In this document: one piece after another, positions 33,141-45,153 of the stretch
Layout of the letters: the number at the start of each line of letters is the position of its first letter
How positions within the stretch are numbered: the stretch's first letter is position 1
Source of the DNA: Vandiemenella viatica
Lineage: Eukaryota; Arthropoda; Insecta; Orthoptera; Morabidae
Direction: 5' to 3'
Length of the DNA: 64,000 nt
NCBI GenBank assembly: GCA_031002005.1
Contig: CM061914.1
Coordinates: 9,906,148 to 9,970,147 of the forward strand
Notes under the pieces: model-generated
The model's database searches: none
What the model was told of the DNA's origin: nothing
What the model saw: only the letters and a program-made list of their open reading frames with translations
Made by a program: the position numbers and the translations under genes

Positions 33141-34103
33141 TATGGGGTCAATGAAGACATCAGATACGTTTATTCACCTGGAGGACTGCAAGCTTGAAAC
33201 ATTTATCGTCGAGATGGCGGACACTTCTACGATAATTTGCACCATTTTTTGGAAGCTTCGCAATAAATCTGGTACCGGTAAATGCGAAATATCATTTGAA
33301 AGCTAAAATATTATGTTGAACGAATGTTACCATCAATTTCCATTGGGATAAATAATGAAACTTTGGTTCTATGAAGTCAATTTTGGGGACCTTCTGTTAC
33401 CTATCTCTCGCTGCTTTCCTCATGTTGTCTTTAAGGTAGGTAGTTTGGGAACAGAGAGATCAAAGGTGATTCTCAAGGTAAGTCTCAAATAAATGAAAAG
33501 ATAAATAAAAAATTAGGCGATCGTAACGCAGACACAAGCCATGAAGGATGTAGTTGATGACGTGAAAAGATTTAGATCCTCCTAATTCTTGAAATACAAT
33601 TTTTATCGCTTCCAGAATGCCGATTAACTATTCAAAATTTTCCTTCTTCGCCATGGTTTCGGGATCGTCTGCTTCCGACGAGTTGTTCTCACCGTTGGGA
33701 TGCCCTTGGTGACCTCCTGCCAGGCCTTAGTAAGTTCTGACAGGGGAACTGACTGTTGTCATGGGTACTACGTGTGTTGTGGGTGTGAGGAGCGCCCGAC
33801 ATCCACCTTGACAGCCGCCGCAGAACACCCTGGCCCCTCCTCGGCGCACTGATCAACATCAATCCACCTTCTACACGTAACGTACGTATCTTGTGGGAAG
33901 CGCAATTCGCAGGAGACAGAGTAGTTTCGTAATAATTATTTAATGCAGCTTGCTTTCAGACGTTCGTCGAGGGACCCCAGGGACATACATGTTTAAGATG
34001 TGTGTTTGATCATGTGAACTATGCCAATACGTCCCCTGCTTCGGGAGGATCCAAGTGGACTGAGTTTGCTAGTTAATTATTTAATTCGTAAAAATCTGCT
34101 CCG
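33141..34103. other. Spacer without a recognised gene
   Basis: A GC-richer stretch at about 33640-33860 contains no motif I recognise. Confidence 0.35.
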
Positions 34104-34111
34104 CCCTCCGT

Positions 34112-34114
<3 letters not shown>
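34104..34114 (-). repeat. Target-site duplication of the 34.1-kb SINE (left copy)
   Basis: CCCTCCGTTGA, repeated exactly at 34392-34402. Confidence 0.9.
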
Positions 34115-34158
<44 letters not shown>

Positions 34159-34391
34159 TAACAGTTTAACGTCCCTTTTTAACACCGTGGTCTTTAGAGA
34201 CGGGAAAGGATGGGGGCAAGGAATGGGAAGGAATTCGGCCATGGCCTTTTGAAGGAAGCATCCCGGCATTCGCCTGGAGTGATTTGGGGAAACCATGGAA
34301 AACCCAAATCTGGATGCCCGGACGGGGATTCGAACCGCCGTCCTCCCGAATGCGAGGCCAGAACGCTATCCGTTACACCACCACGCTCGGT
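34115..34391 (-). mobile_element. tRNA-derived SINE, complete minus-strand copy
   Basis: Flanked by an exact 11-bp target-site duplication and carrying an exceptionally long A-tail (about 43 T on this strand, 34114-34157). Read on the minus strand, it starts ACCGAGCGTGGTGGTGTAACGG (A box near 34375), has B box GGTTCGAATCCCC (about 34325), CATCCAGATTTGGGTTTTCC, GCCGGGATGCTTCCTTC, and the tail GGGACGTTAAACTGTTACA before the poly(A). This is the best reference copy in the window; the long pure tail suggests a young insertion. Confidence 0.9.
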
Positions 34392-34402
34392 CCCTCCGTT
34401 GA
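34392..34402 (-). repeat. Target-site duplication of the 34.1-kb SINE (right copy)
   Basis: Second exact copy of CCCTCCGTTGA. Confidence 0.9.
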
Positions 34403-34787
34403 AACAGCCGCTTCACCATCAGAGAGTCGCAGGGCACAGAAGCTAGTGACGCAGCGCAGCGTGGCTTGCAAGCAGTGGTGTGGGCTTCCTCTCCCGAGGA
34501 CGAACCTTCAGATTCCCGTCTCGCCGTCCACAGTGCGGCGTCCCGTAGTTTCACGAAATTACTCCAGTCGAGTGTTTGGGATGATCACTTCAAAAGGTCG
34601 TGACTGAATTCCTTCCCGTTCCTTGTTCGCCCCTACTGACCTCGACGTCGACGAGGCGTACACAAACACTCGTCTGCTAGTACTCGCTAGTTAGTGCTGA
34701 CTTGAGTATAAAACAGTCTCATTCTGATTTCGTAAAATGTGCCTGGTTTAATAATTTCATAGTTTTAAGTATCAAATTATGTACAAA
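34403..34787. other. Spacer without a recognised gene
   Basis: Moderately GC-rich in its first half; no motif recognised. Confidence 0.35.
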
Positions 34788-35444
34788 CTAGCTTCGAGCC
34801 CGTCAAAAATGACGGTTTGAACGCAATATTCTGGCAGTTCACTTTTTTGTCAGTTGGTTAATTATATGGAATTGTTATTACGTAATGCTAATGGCCTTGA
34901 TGTTTTACATATTTCATTTGCAGTTCACATAGCGATACAGTAGTAACTTCTACTGAATTAATGACAACGGAAGTATAGAACCAATAAAATTAAAAACAAA
35001 TTAGGAACCCCAAAAACTTTTGCTATCCATGTAATATTAGTTTTATTCCTGGTCCAGGCACAGTTCAGCACGATAAATATGGAACTTCTTTCACCCGCAT
35101 TAATTAATACTTCCAGTAACATGGCGCTTATAAAAGCAGTTTAAATGGTTTTTAAATCTAATTTTAGAGCAAATTATGCCGTAACAAAATGTGTCAGTTG
35201 CGATTCTGGTCAACTTAGCCACAACCTCCACTAACATAGCTTTTATTACCCTCATATGAATAACGACAGGTAGCACATATGGTGGTAGTCTGAATTTATT
35301 TTGGAAAAGCTTGTATGGAAAATCGAATATCGACCATTTTTAATGATATCTTCGCGATATGAGTACCGTACTGTGGTTAGATTATCGGAGTATTTGACTA
35401 TGATTTATTTTGATAAATGATTTTTACTTTAATTATGGAAAGTA

Positions 35445-37134
35445 TCATATATATTATTTCTATAAGGTATTTTTTTGTCACAAGCCTATATCTTCCTTCA
35501 TACTTAACCGAAATCAATGAATGAGGTATCATTTTAAAGCTTATGGTCTCCACTTTGGTTAAATCGTATTTTAAGCAAGAAAGTTTTCGGAATTCGACCC
35601 TTAAAGGGCAAAATTGTAAATTTTTCTAAAATGCTGTTTTCTGTGTTAAGAGTCAGTTATCTCCCTGGATACCTATCTGAAACCGTTTTATGAAGTATCG
35701 TTTTAAAGATTAAGATCTCCGCTTTAGTGACGTCATATATTAAGCCAGAAATTTTTCGGAATTCGACCCTTAAAGGGCAAAAGTATCAATATTTTTGCAA
35801 TGCGTTTTTGTGTCACGAGCGATTTATCTCCCTTAATATCTAACCGATATAGATAAATGAGGTATCATATTAAAGAATAAGGTCTCCGCCATGGTAACAT
35901 TATATTTTTAGACAGGAATTTTTCGTAATTCGACCCTTATAGGGCAAAAATGTCACTTTTTCTAAAATGCGTTTTTTGTATCTCGAGCCATTTATCTCCC
36001 TGGATATCTAACCAAAATCGATAAATGAGGTAGGAATATGAGGAGTAATGTCTCAGCTTTGTGAAATCATATTTTAAGAAATAATTGTTTTGGAATTCAA
36101 CCATTAAAGGGAAAAAGTATAAATTTTCCTATAGCGCATTTTTGTGTCACGAGCGATTTATCTCCCTTAATATCTAACCGATATAGATAAATGAGGTATC
36201 ATATTGAATAATAAGGTCTCCGCCATGGTAACATTATATTTTAAGAAAGAAATTTTTCGTAATTCGACCCTTATAGGGCAAAAATGTCACTTTTTCTAAA
36301 TTGCGTGTTTTTTATCTCGAGCCATTTATCTCCCTCGATATCTAACCAAAATCGATAAATGAGGTAGGAATATGAGGAGTAATGTCTCAGTTTTGTGAAA
36401 TCATATTTTAAGAAATAATTGTTTTGGAATTCAACCATTAAAGGGAAAAAGTATAAATTTTTCTATAACGCATTTTTGTGTCACGAGCGATTTATCTCCC
36501 TTAATATCTAACCGATATAGATAAATGAGGTATCATATTAAATAATAAGGTCTCCGCCATGGTAACATTATATTTTAAGAAAGGAGTTTTTCGTAATTCG
36601 ACCCTTAAAGGGCAAAAATGTTAATTTTTCTAAAATTCATTTTTTGTGTCTTAAGCAATTTATCTCATTGGATATCTAACCAAAATCGAAAAATCAAGTA
36701 AGATTATGAGGAGTAATGTCTCAGATTTGGTAACATCATATTTTAAGAAAGAATGTTTTTGGAATTCCACCCCTAAAATGGAAAAAGTATTAATGCTTCT
36801 ATATCGCATTTTTGTGTCACGTGCCATTTATCTCACTTGATATCCAACCGATATAGATAAATGAGGTATCATACTAAAGATTAAGGTCTCCGCCGTGGTA
36901 ACATTATAATTTAAGATATGAATTTTTCGTAATTCGACCCTTAAAGGGCAAAAATGACAATTTTTCTAAAATCTGTTTTTTGTGTCTCTAGCCATTTATC
37001 TCCCTGTATATACAACCAAAATCGATAAATGAAGTAGGAGTATGAAAAGTAATGACTCAGCTTTATTGACATCATATTCAACCTCACTTTTCACCGATTT
37101 TTTTTTTCGCGAAATTTTCGCATGGGTCGTCTAG
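35445..37134 (+). mobile_element. Plus-strand Helitron composed almost wholly of satellite repeats
   Basis: 5' end A|TCATATATATTATTTC; 3' end a hairpin GCGAAA-TTTTCGC (about 37108-37121) followed by ATGGGTCGTCTAG and T, with CTAG at 37131-37134. All but about 60 bases of the 1.69 kb is tandem repeat. The related uninterrupted segment at 37495-37845 shows that the flanks were once contiguous, which supports insertion of this unit into the surrounding Helitron. Confidence 0.68.
35447..37080 (+). repeat. 167-bp satellite with a 334-bp dimer higher-order pattern
   Basis: About nine and a half monomers. The marker AATTCGACCCTTA or its variant AATTCAACCATTA starts at 35591, 35760, 35927, 36094, 36261, 36428, 36595, 36763 and 36931, giving spacings of 167-169. 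From the third monomer on, two types alternate. Type 1 has AATTCGACCCTTA with GCCATTTATCTCCCT and GGTAGGAATATGAGG next; type 2 has AATTCAACCATTA with GCGATTTATCTCCCTTAATA. The first two monomers are less clearly assigned. Confidence 0.88.
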
Positions 37135-38079
37135 TAATATCAAAAACGGATAACGGTCATTTATCTGGGTGATACACTTCGCGATTCGTAAATTTGGTGT
37201 AAACTTTCTCTGAGTTTTTAATTAACTGCATTGTTTCTTATCTGCCAGAAACATTCTTAGATTATGTTTTAACCTCGTTCTTATAACTGGTACAGATAAA
37301 ATAACGCAAACATGGAATACTCTTCTCTTGGCACTAATTTTTGCATCTAGTTGTCATAAATAAACAAAAAGCAACATGTAAATTTAAACGAACGTACCAA
37401 TTGTAACTTTGTAACGTATGATTGCCTCGCATTAATTTTCTATCTCTCCTCGCCGCTATTTGCTGCAAGAATATCTTTGTTGAATTGCGAATTATATATT
37501 GAAATCATTTTTAATTATATCTTCGTGATATAAGTACCTTATTCTGGTTAGATTATCAGAATATTTGGTTATATTTTATTTAAATAAATGCATTTTTATA
37601 ATTTCGAAAACGGATAACAGTGTTATTTATTTGACTGATACATTACGCATTACGTACGTTTCTCTTAGTTTTTTAATATACTTCATTGTGTCTTATCGTA
37701 TGCCAAAAAAATTCTTAGCTTATGGTTTAACCTAGTTTTGATAACTGATACAGATAAAATAGCGTCAATATTGAATCCCCTTTTCCTTACATGAATTTCT
37801 GCGTCTAGCTGTAAATAAACGAAAAGCAAGATGATGGTACGAATGAAGTATGGTGGTTGATGATTGGCCATTCTCTAACCAATAGGAGCAGTAGCTATAG
37901 ACGTCGCATCCAGACTCCACGTTAGCGTTTTATATAATAGGATTGCATAATGAAATACAGGAATAATCGTAAAAACTAATACAACGCTGTGTTATGAATA
38001 TACTAGAGTTGAGATAACCTAAACCCCTCTTTGCGAATAATTATTGTAATCATCATACTCAACAGTTTCCAGCCTCTGG

Positions 38080-38490
38080 CTGGGTCTGCTTTATGCACAA
38101 GCCTCTCGGTTTACTTCTTTCTTCCCACCACCCCTCTGTCACCACTTTGTTCCTCTCCTCTCTTCCGCACATACTTCTCTCAGCCATCTATGCCTTGGTC
38201 TTCCTTTGGGTCGTTTACCATGCATCTTAATTTCGTGGATTTTTCTTTGGAGTCTCTGAACCTCCATTCTCTTTGCATATCCATGCCATCTCAGTCTGGT
38301 CCTTTCTATCATTTCCTGTGGTGGTTTTTCTTCTATCGTGTAACCATTCACTTCATTCCTTATTCTGTACATTTTAGTAACTCCCATTCTACCTCTTAAA
38401 AACTTCATTTCGCTTGCTTGTACCCTGCTGATGTCCCGCTTCTTCATTGTCCATGTTCCAGCAGCATAAGTCAAGATAGGCACATAGTAA
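38080..38490 (-). mobile_element. RTE-like LINE C-terminus, minus strand
   Basis: The minus-strand frame 38483-38139 encodes LTYAAGTWTMKKRDISR, EMKFLRGRMGVTKMYRIRNE, RTRLRWHGYAKRM and KGRPRHRWLREV: the Y-ETW, EM-FLR, R-RW-GH--RM and GRPR-RW blocks of RTE-type reverse transcriptase C-termini. The 3' tail (38040-38075, minus strand) has a GATGATTACAATAATTAT character. The copy is 5'-truncated and differs from the plus-strand copy at 32.7 kb, so it is an independent insertion. Confidence 0.75.
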
Positions 38491-41400
38491 TTGTAATCGT
38501 TTTGCTACAGTACACTGCTCATGTTATTCTGGATTTAAAACTGCTGGGACGAGAGTGATAACATTCTGACGCAATAATACGAATTATACTATTAAGAAAA
38601 GAGGAGAATAATATAGTTCACTTCTTTATAGAAATAATGGTTCAATAAATTAATTATACCTTGTTCTCAGTAGTTGTTGTTTATTAAACATCTACTTATA
38701 TTTCTGTAAACATTCCCCTTGGAGTTCATGCATCAGAAAATTCAATAGAAGTTACCGTAAGCCGCGTTATTCACAGAGATATTCAGGTAAGCACGCTGGC
38801 TTGGTCCCCGATCGAATCTCGTGACATGCTGATGAAGTCTGCCCCGCGTCGTACTAATCCAGTTTATCTCAGTTGGACCAAAGTTTTATCGACGATTCCA
38901 GCCGAACTGTACTCTGGCGATATTCTCTTATCACAGATCGCCAGACTAGCTGTTAGAAAGCTGCTCCATTCTGTCGCCCGTAGGAAAAAGTTGTTGATAT
39001 CTCTCCGGGTAGTGAAAACGGATGTGGCTGTCAAATTACTTTTAAGGCTGAAAATAACTGGTCTGAAGGGATTTCACTGAAATTTCGCCGTTTTGAAAAT
39101 GTTTTGCTACTTTTATGTCAGAAAACCTCTGCACCCAGGAAGTTACTCAGAATTTAATTTAGGTAGTGTTACTTGAAAAACGATCCACGCAACTATATCG
39201 GAAAAAAGTATTGGAAGCCGGGATTAATTAGTATGTTCCCTTGTGTCATCCAATTCAAAGAATAGTGTGAACCTTCTTGATTGAAATGTGAGCAACACAG
39301 CATCCAAGATGATTGAGGCCACCTGCGAATGAAAGTGTATGAAACGGGCTCCCACAAGGTCACGCTCTTCTCTTTACACACTGTTGACATCTTCACAATA
39401 TTGACACAAATATATCGATACATTGATGGACTGCGGAGCGTTCTCACAAATCATCGTAGGAAATACCATCGCCAATGGAGAATCCAAGACGGTGCACATA
39501 AACCAGAGGAGATTAAAGGATATAAAAGTCATTAATAGACACACCTCACACCTGTTTGTACAAGGATCAACATCGAACAAACCCTGCGTGGCTCTATACG
39601 GGGTTCGTTACCCTATACTCTACTGGTCCACTCCAGTCTTGGCTTCTTCTTCATTTCAGCACTGCTGCTATTTATGTGTCAATCCGTCGATACCGAATTC
39701 AATAAAACGATGCTCATGATGTCAGGCACAATCAAAAGAACCACTGACGACCAGTTCTGAGCCACGTTCATTCTCCTTGGATTATACGCGCTAATTGAAA
39801 AATATGAAAGAGTGCCAGTGGTACATTTACTCTCTGGTTATTTAAATACGAGAATAGTTGGTTCCTGAACTCCTCTTACTGTAACAGTCAAAAACGTAAA
39901 CCAAATCAGTTTCATTTCACTAATTGTTGGAGAAGGAAAATGGAGGAACCGTCAGCAGCAGATCAGCATACTCACTGGATCCACAGTGTGTCTGAACGGC
40001 CACCTAGAACAAGTTGAAATGGACTAAACAAGGTAGCTGGACGAGTGGGTGTCGCTACATGTTTGGAATGTACCTGTGGAGCAAAATGACGAACTATCGA
40101 CTACTTAGTTGAAGAGGCTTCCCCCACTAATTATTTGAATGCGAGTGACAGTGCAGTTGTTATATTTGTAAACTTTCCTTGGTTGCAATATTCATTGTTT
40201 CATGTCTTACAACCAATTTTTCTGTGTTATATATTCTATTGTGATTCGTTAAATAAATAATAATAATAAAGCAAATAAAACTTGCTTGTGGCCAAACCCA
40301 TAGATGCTTTGGTAACTAATACCAATGTGACAACAGAGACTGGTCGTTCAAGATTCCACAACGAGACACAAAACTCACAGACATTAAACAATTATTAAAT
40401 AAATTGACGTACCGATATTAATTAACAGTTCAATTTGGTATAGCATATGTGTATAATGGTCTGCAACAACACTGCATAACATCAAAGAGGTTTTCTTAAT
40501 TAGGGCGTTTAGCGCGAGCGGCGTTCGGGTTCTAGTGATGGTGAAGTATTCGAAACGAATAGGCGACAGACTGGCGAAGGAGCCATTCCACTTCTCTGGA
40601 ATGTAAGGATCGAACCTAGGCTCATCATCATCAGGATAAAGGTGACGGTGATGATATGTCAGTCATCAAGTCGGCGGTGACGGTGCTGGTTATAATGACT
40701 TGCGGACATGGCGGCATGGTATCCCGACCGTCCTCTCAGGCTCTGCCGTGGCTACTACAGCTGTGGGGACGGAGAGGGGATATGTTCCCTTCGCAGGTAA
40801 GGGAGGTAGGGACAGGAGTAAATTTATAGGAGAAATGTTTAACAATTTAGAATTTAAAAAAAAATCATGAAATACAATATTGCACTGACACAATACAAGA
40901 TATGAATGTGAAATGTGAAAGCACTTGTAGATGAACGTGTATGCTTAGTCACTACTAAATTAATTAAATTAGCCACCCTTCACTGAGTCGGTAATCCTAC
41001 CGGCTCAATGGGCGGTACAGTTCTGCTGCTTTAATATTTTAAGTATAATTAAATACTGGGCGAAAATTCAATAAACCGTTATAAGTTGTTATTCTTGAAC
41101 CAAGTAACGTCTCCGCTTGAGGACGGCTACTTGTTAGGCTCCTGCGCTGTGCTGTGCTGTGCTAGGCGTCCTGCTTGTTCTGACCTCTTTCCGTCGGACT
41201 GCAGGAAAGGCCAGCGACCCAGAGGAGTGCGCCGCCATTTGAAGTCACCTCTGACCTTTAGCGTGGCCACCGGAACCGCTTCTCACAACAGATCTCTCCC
41301 TACAATTCGTTCATTACTGCAAACAACGTGGCCCTAGCTTGCTCTCTATGACCTTTAAAAGTGTGTATACATTTTTTTGTAACACTCGGTATATCCGACA

Positions 41401-41920
41401 GAGACCGAGTGGGGCAGCGAGTCACGCACTGACACGCGTTTCCGCCGCATTTTGAGGATTGCGGATCCGTTTAATTTTGTGCGGGACCCACCAGACTGTC
41501 TAGTGATGCGGAATCCCGCGGGATTGCGGGATCCCGCTTAGCAGTGGCCGAGACGTTTCGGCCCGCGCGCACTGCATCTGAAGCTGATGAAGTTCAGTAT
41601 AGAACAGTTTTGGTTTGTAACTCTTGGCCGTGATACTTTTTAAGTGGAAAATAAATCTGGTGTTCGATTGAAATTGTGACCATGCTTTCGTGAACGCTGG
41701 TTCAGCTTCAACATTTACCCCCAACCCAAGCAGGTTCTAACTCCTTCGTGCCGTGCATCATAAAGGAACCTTTACAAGCGATAGTGTGCTTCTTGTATAA
41801 AAAAAAAATGGAGACATTTGTTTATCTTTCCTTCTTATATCTTTTTTTTTTTTTTTTTTTTACAAATTGTTGCTAAATAACGGCCATAACCTCATTGTTA
41901 TTGTGGCAATGAAGGCCGAT
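38491..41920. other. 3.4-kb spacer without a recognised gene
   Basis: Short open frames only. A GC-richer stretch at about 41120-41560 contains a GAGTGGGGCAGCGAGT segment that might be a decayed tRNA-type SINE head, but the B box is not recognisable. Poly(T) at 41841-41862. Confidence 0.35.
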
Positions 41921-42239
41921 TAGTGATGTTCCGATACCATCAGAGTATCGATACCCACTCAAATGAGTAGTAGTCCAATTGTCTTACGATACTTACTCAT
42001 ATGAGTACTGCAAAAGTATCGATACTTACTCATATCGATATTTTTTTTAAAATTAATGTCGAAATGTAAGAATATACGTGACATTTGATTATTTATTTTA
42101 TTTGCCTAGTGTAATAAAAACAAATAAATTATAATAAAGCGCGCATAGTAAGCAAACTTTGAAGGTTTTATCTTATCATTAAATATGTATTTATTATAAT
42201 TTTAACACTTTTACACAAACAAACTTCGCTTTTGGAAAG

Positions 42240-42995
42240 TTTTGCTAAGAAGCAATTGTTCCATATTTCTTGGGGACCGCTTGTGTCTTGTGTTTGTCAT
42301 TGTTTCACCCACCTTAGAAAACAAACATTCACTCGGTAGTGACGTTGCTTCAACAATAAGATACTGCTGTCCGCATTTCTACAGACAAGAAAATATAAGT
42401 TTCATTTCTTCCCGTTTAGTGAACGAATTGCCTTTTAGAGACGTTACAGTGTTTGACAGGGCATCGTCCATAAACTATATAGCTTGGTCAAGGGGGAAGC
42501 GAGAGGGGGGTTTGCCGGAGAACTACGTGAGGGGGGGGGGGGTTCCGAGCCAGGCCACGTAGCTTTCCTTTCTTAACATTTTTCACAGTTAAAATGAGGA
42601 ACAGAATACACAACAGCATGTGAATATTTATTTCAGTCATTTAATTACCTCCGTATGTAATTTACGACAGCCTGACGAGAGAAAACAGTTCAAAATATCT
42701 TCTGGAATCAATAGGGAAAAACGCTACGTACTACATAAAGTGGGGAAGGTTAGAAACAAAAGCCACGTCGGGTAACGTGGGGAGGAGGGGGGATTCAAAG
42801 AGGCCAAAATGGAACTACGTGGTTTATGAACGCTCCCCAAGTAGGAGACACTTTCTCACTACGGTGCGTTTTCTTTTTGTGGCCGTGGGCTAGCTCTTTG
42901 TGATGTTTCCAGAAGTCATATTCCTGTGAAAAGATAGCTGAAGCAGCTTCGTCTTCCGATTCACATGGGCTACTTAGTTGCTTATGAATCATATC
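42240..42995 (-). pseudogene. hAT transposase C-terminal remnant, interrupted
   Basis: On the minus strand, 42992 down to about 42842 encodes EDEAASAIFSQEYDFWKHH and a lysine-rich stretch; after the nested MITE, translation resumes at about 42450 and gives YLIVEATSLPSECLFSKVGE, TRHKRSPRNMEQLLL (about 42380-42245). The last part is the hAT dimerisation domain (SVPAS--ERVFS-AG----RR--L-P--VE-L-FL). A stop at about 42387 and the insertion disable it. This open frame was visible only by reading across the insertion. Confidence 0.7.
42459..42838. mobile_element. MITE inserted in the hAT transposase
   Basis: Imperfect terminal inverted repeats: GGGCATCGTCCATAAACTA at about 42459 and, read in reverse, GGGAGCGTTCATAAACCACG at about 42837. 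The copies agree at most positions of the first 22 bases. G/C-rich runs (11 G at about 42532) sit inside the arms. No coding sequence; target-site duplication not evident, so superfamily unassigned. Confidence 0.5.
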
Positions 42996-44285
42996 TTTTA
43001 GTTTTTATGTGGGGCTGCGCGAGAGCTACCATTGGCCAAGCATAGCGAAATACGACTTTATTACAATGAAATTGGGACCTAAAACAAACTCTTTGAGATT
43101 AGATTGTCTGTATCAGTTGTCTATTTTAAGACTATTACTTCGTTTGTTTTAGTTTTGATGACGATATTAATTTTATATTATTTTCTTTTAATCAAAAAAA
43201 AGTTGTCTCACAGGTATCCCTAGCGGTGCGTACTGCGTAATCGAGGGCTGGCTGTAGTTCCACTCGTCGGTTTTGGCTTTTCAGTCGTTGTTCTGTCAAT
43301 TTTAAAGCATTTACCACTGATTACTTCAATGTCAAAATCATTTATTTAATCGTGCGGTACAGGCAGGTAATGAGACATTCGAACGTTGTAAATTTTTAAG
43401 TTTGAGATGTTTAGTGAACTGTGAGCTGTTGTTCCAGGCACCTTTGACTTCAACACTGAAGATGAGTAATCCCTCAGCAGCCACTGGTTTGAACTGGCCG
43501 CACCGCGCACTGTCCGAGTGAGTATTAAATTACTGTAAGCATCGCGGAACGTTACAATAGACATGTTGTATTGCCTGCTGCAGAGAGCGGGTTTCGTTGG
43601 TTTTGAGCGAAGAGACAAAAGGTTTGGACGTATGTTCTGCTGGATACAGAAAGACGGCGAAGTGTTAGTAGCTATCAAATTCAGTTTACAATCAAGGTTT
43701 GCTAGCATCAGCGGACTAACGGATTGTTATATGTGAAAGAATGACGAGGGCTCTTTAATCATTCGACTTTGGAGTAATGTTTTGCGAAAATATTTTCTGC
43801 AAATCCCGCAGTGCACAGATTATTTTTATTATTGCTAAAAATAAAGAAGTGGTAATAAGTATTTTACTTTGTGTGTGGGAGTTTGTTGTGCTGTATTTCT
43901 GTACATGATTTCTGTCAGCTATCGCCTGCTGCAGGTCTGTGGCGGGTAGTCTGCTGGTTCACCATACAGAGACTCTCTGAGCACTCCTAGAGCATGTCAG
44001 TGGTCCGCCTAGTCCAGGACTGATACCACCTACTATACACGCGCTAGTGAACATATGCATACCATCGCCAGGGTGCCATTGAAGGATACTTCCAAAAATT
44101 TAGTTAAAACAATCCATATTACAGATACAGTTATCTTTATGATGGAAATTTAGATCATACCTAAAATGAATAAATTAGTTGCAACGCAGCGAAACTTAAA
44201 TGTATTAAAATTATTTTAAAAAAAACATAGATAATATGGATTGTTCAAATTATAAAAAAGTGTAAAATGTCTACGTGACACTCAC

Positions 44286-44318
<33 letters not shown>

Positions 44319-44915
44319 AACGCACAATGAAATTGCAGACCATTTAGAGAAATTCAGCTAGCTCTGTACACTGCTGGAGAAAGGTTCTCTGTGTTTGCCA
44401 CATGACAGCGAGTAGGAAATCATCCGCACCTCTCCTGCTCACACAATAAGATGGAGAGACATTGACCAAGTTACATCAACTTTCACTTGAGAACAGGTAC
44501 TCGTCAGACCAGTAGTTCAACAGCAAGTGAGTCTTCGACAGCTCTCGGGTTCGTTCTCCCCTTCTGAACACCGGCGGAGGAGGGCGGCGATTGTATAACT
44601 AACACAGTGTCTGAGTTTACAGTAAGTAAACTGCGTGAATTGGTTTGTGTCACCTCACGTGACCTCCTCCCACCTGGGTCGTCTGGCGTGACCGTATCAG
44701 CAACGTTACCAGTGCTGCGCAGCCACAGCTCACATCACAGTCCATGCGGCTCTCTCAGTTATTAATAAACACGAAGCTTCAAGTTATAAAGTAGCTCATG
44801 GCAGCCTCGTGTCGCATACGATGGCAGTATTACTTTACAATGGTATGTAACGGGACGAATCTGTAGCTGACTGACTTTGACACTCATCGGCAGCATGAAA
44901 CCGTGGAACACGTCA
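42996..44915. other. Spacer without a recognised gene
   Basis: Includes a 29-base A-run at 44286-44314, perhaps the tail of an unrecognised retroposon, and several short open frames without motifs (the longest, minus strand 43708-43346, 120 codons, not recognised). Confidence 0.35.
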
Positions 44916-44945
44916 AGGTCGGACCACACTAGACCGCACCGCGTC

Positions 44946-44975
44946 CGAGCCGACACTCGGCCGAGTGTCGGCTCG
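44946..44975. repeat. Perfect 30-bp palindrome beside the transposon terminus
   Basis: CGAGCCGACACTCGG followed immediately by its exact reverse complement. It lies 30 bases inside the left end of the Harbinger-like element; the right end has no equivalent. Confidence 0.9.
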
Positions 44976-45153
44976 CCCCCCTCGCGTCCACACTGGTCCG
45001 TAGCACGGCCGTGTGACGGACGGGTGCCCTCGTAGCTGTGGCTACCACCCGTACATTATTATAGAGTACTGTACTTTATAATCTACGTACGTAATAAAGT
45101 ATGTTAATTTTATTTATTTATATATAATTTTTTTTTTGCCTGACTCCTGTTAC

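Larger units (their letters stand above)
34788..37942 (-). mobile_element. Minus-strand non-autonomous Helitron, host of a nested Helitron
   Basis: On the minus strand the 5' end is A|TCCTATTATATAAAACGC (37942 inward) and the 3' end is a perfect 6-bp hairpin CCGTCA-TTTT-TGACGG followed by GCTCGAAGCTAG and T (CTAG at 34788-34791). Removing the nested element at 35445-37134 leaves about 1.47 kb without coding capacity. The segments flanking the nested element (35320-35440 and 37137-37395) are repeated contiguously at about 37495-37845, so the host contains a diverged internal duplication of about 350 bases, one copy of which is interrupted. Confidence 0.65.
41921..42995 (-). mobile_element. Decayed hAT transposon with a nested MITE
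   Basis: The left end TAGTGATGTTCCGATACC (41921) has the TAGTG start common in hAT termini, followed by subterminal GTATCGATAC-like repeats (about 41946-42030). Minus-strand hAT transposase remnants lie at 42240-42995. I did not find a matching inverted terminus on the right, so that boundary is the end of recognisable coding sequence, not the true element end. Confidence 0.6.

Noticed and set aside
35040..35070. CTGGTCCAGGC in the outer Helitron, similar to the triplicated GGTCCAGGCC of the foldback element at 25 kb
   Set aside because: An 11-base partly palindromic match with no extended similarity; probably coincidence.
41395..41460. GAGTGGGGCAGCGAGT segment as a tRNA-type SINE head
   Set aside because: No B box or body could be recognised.
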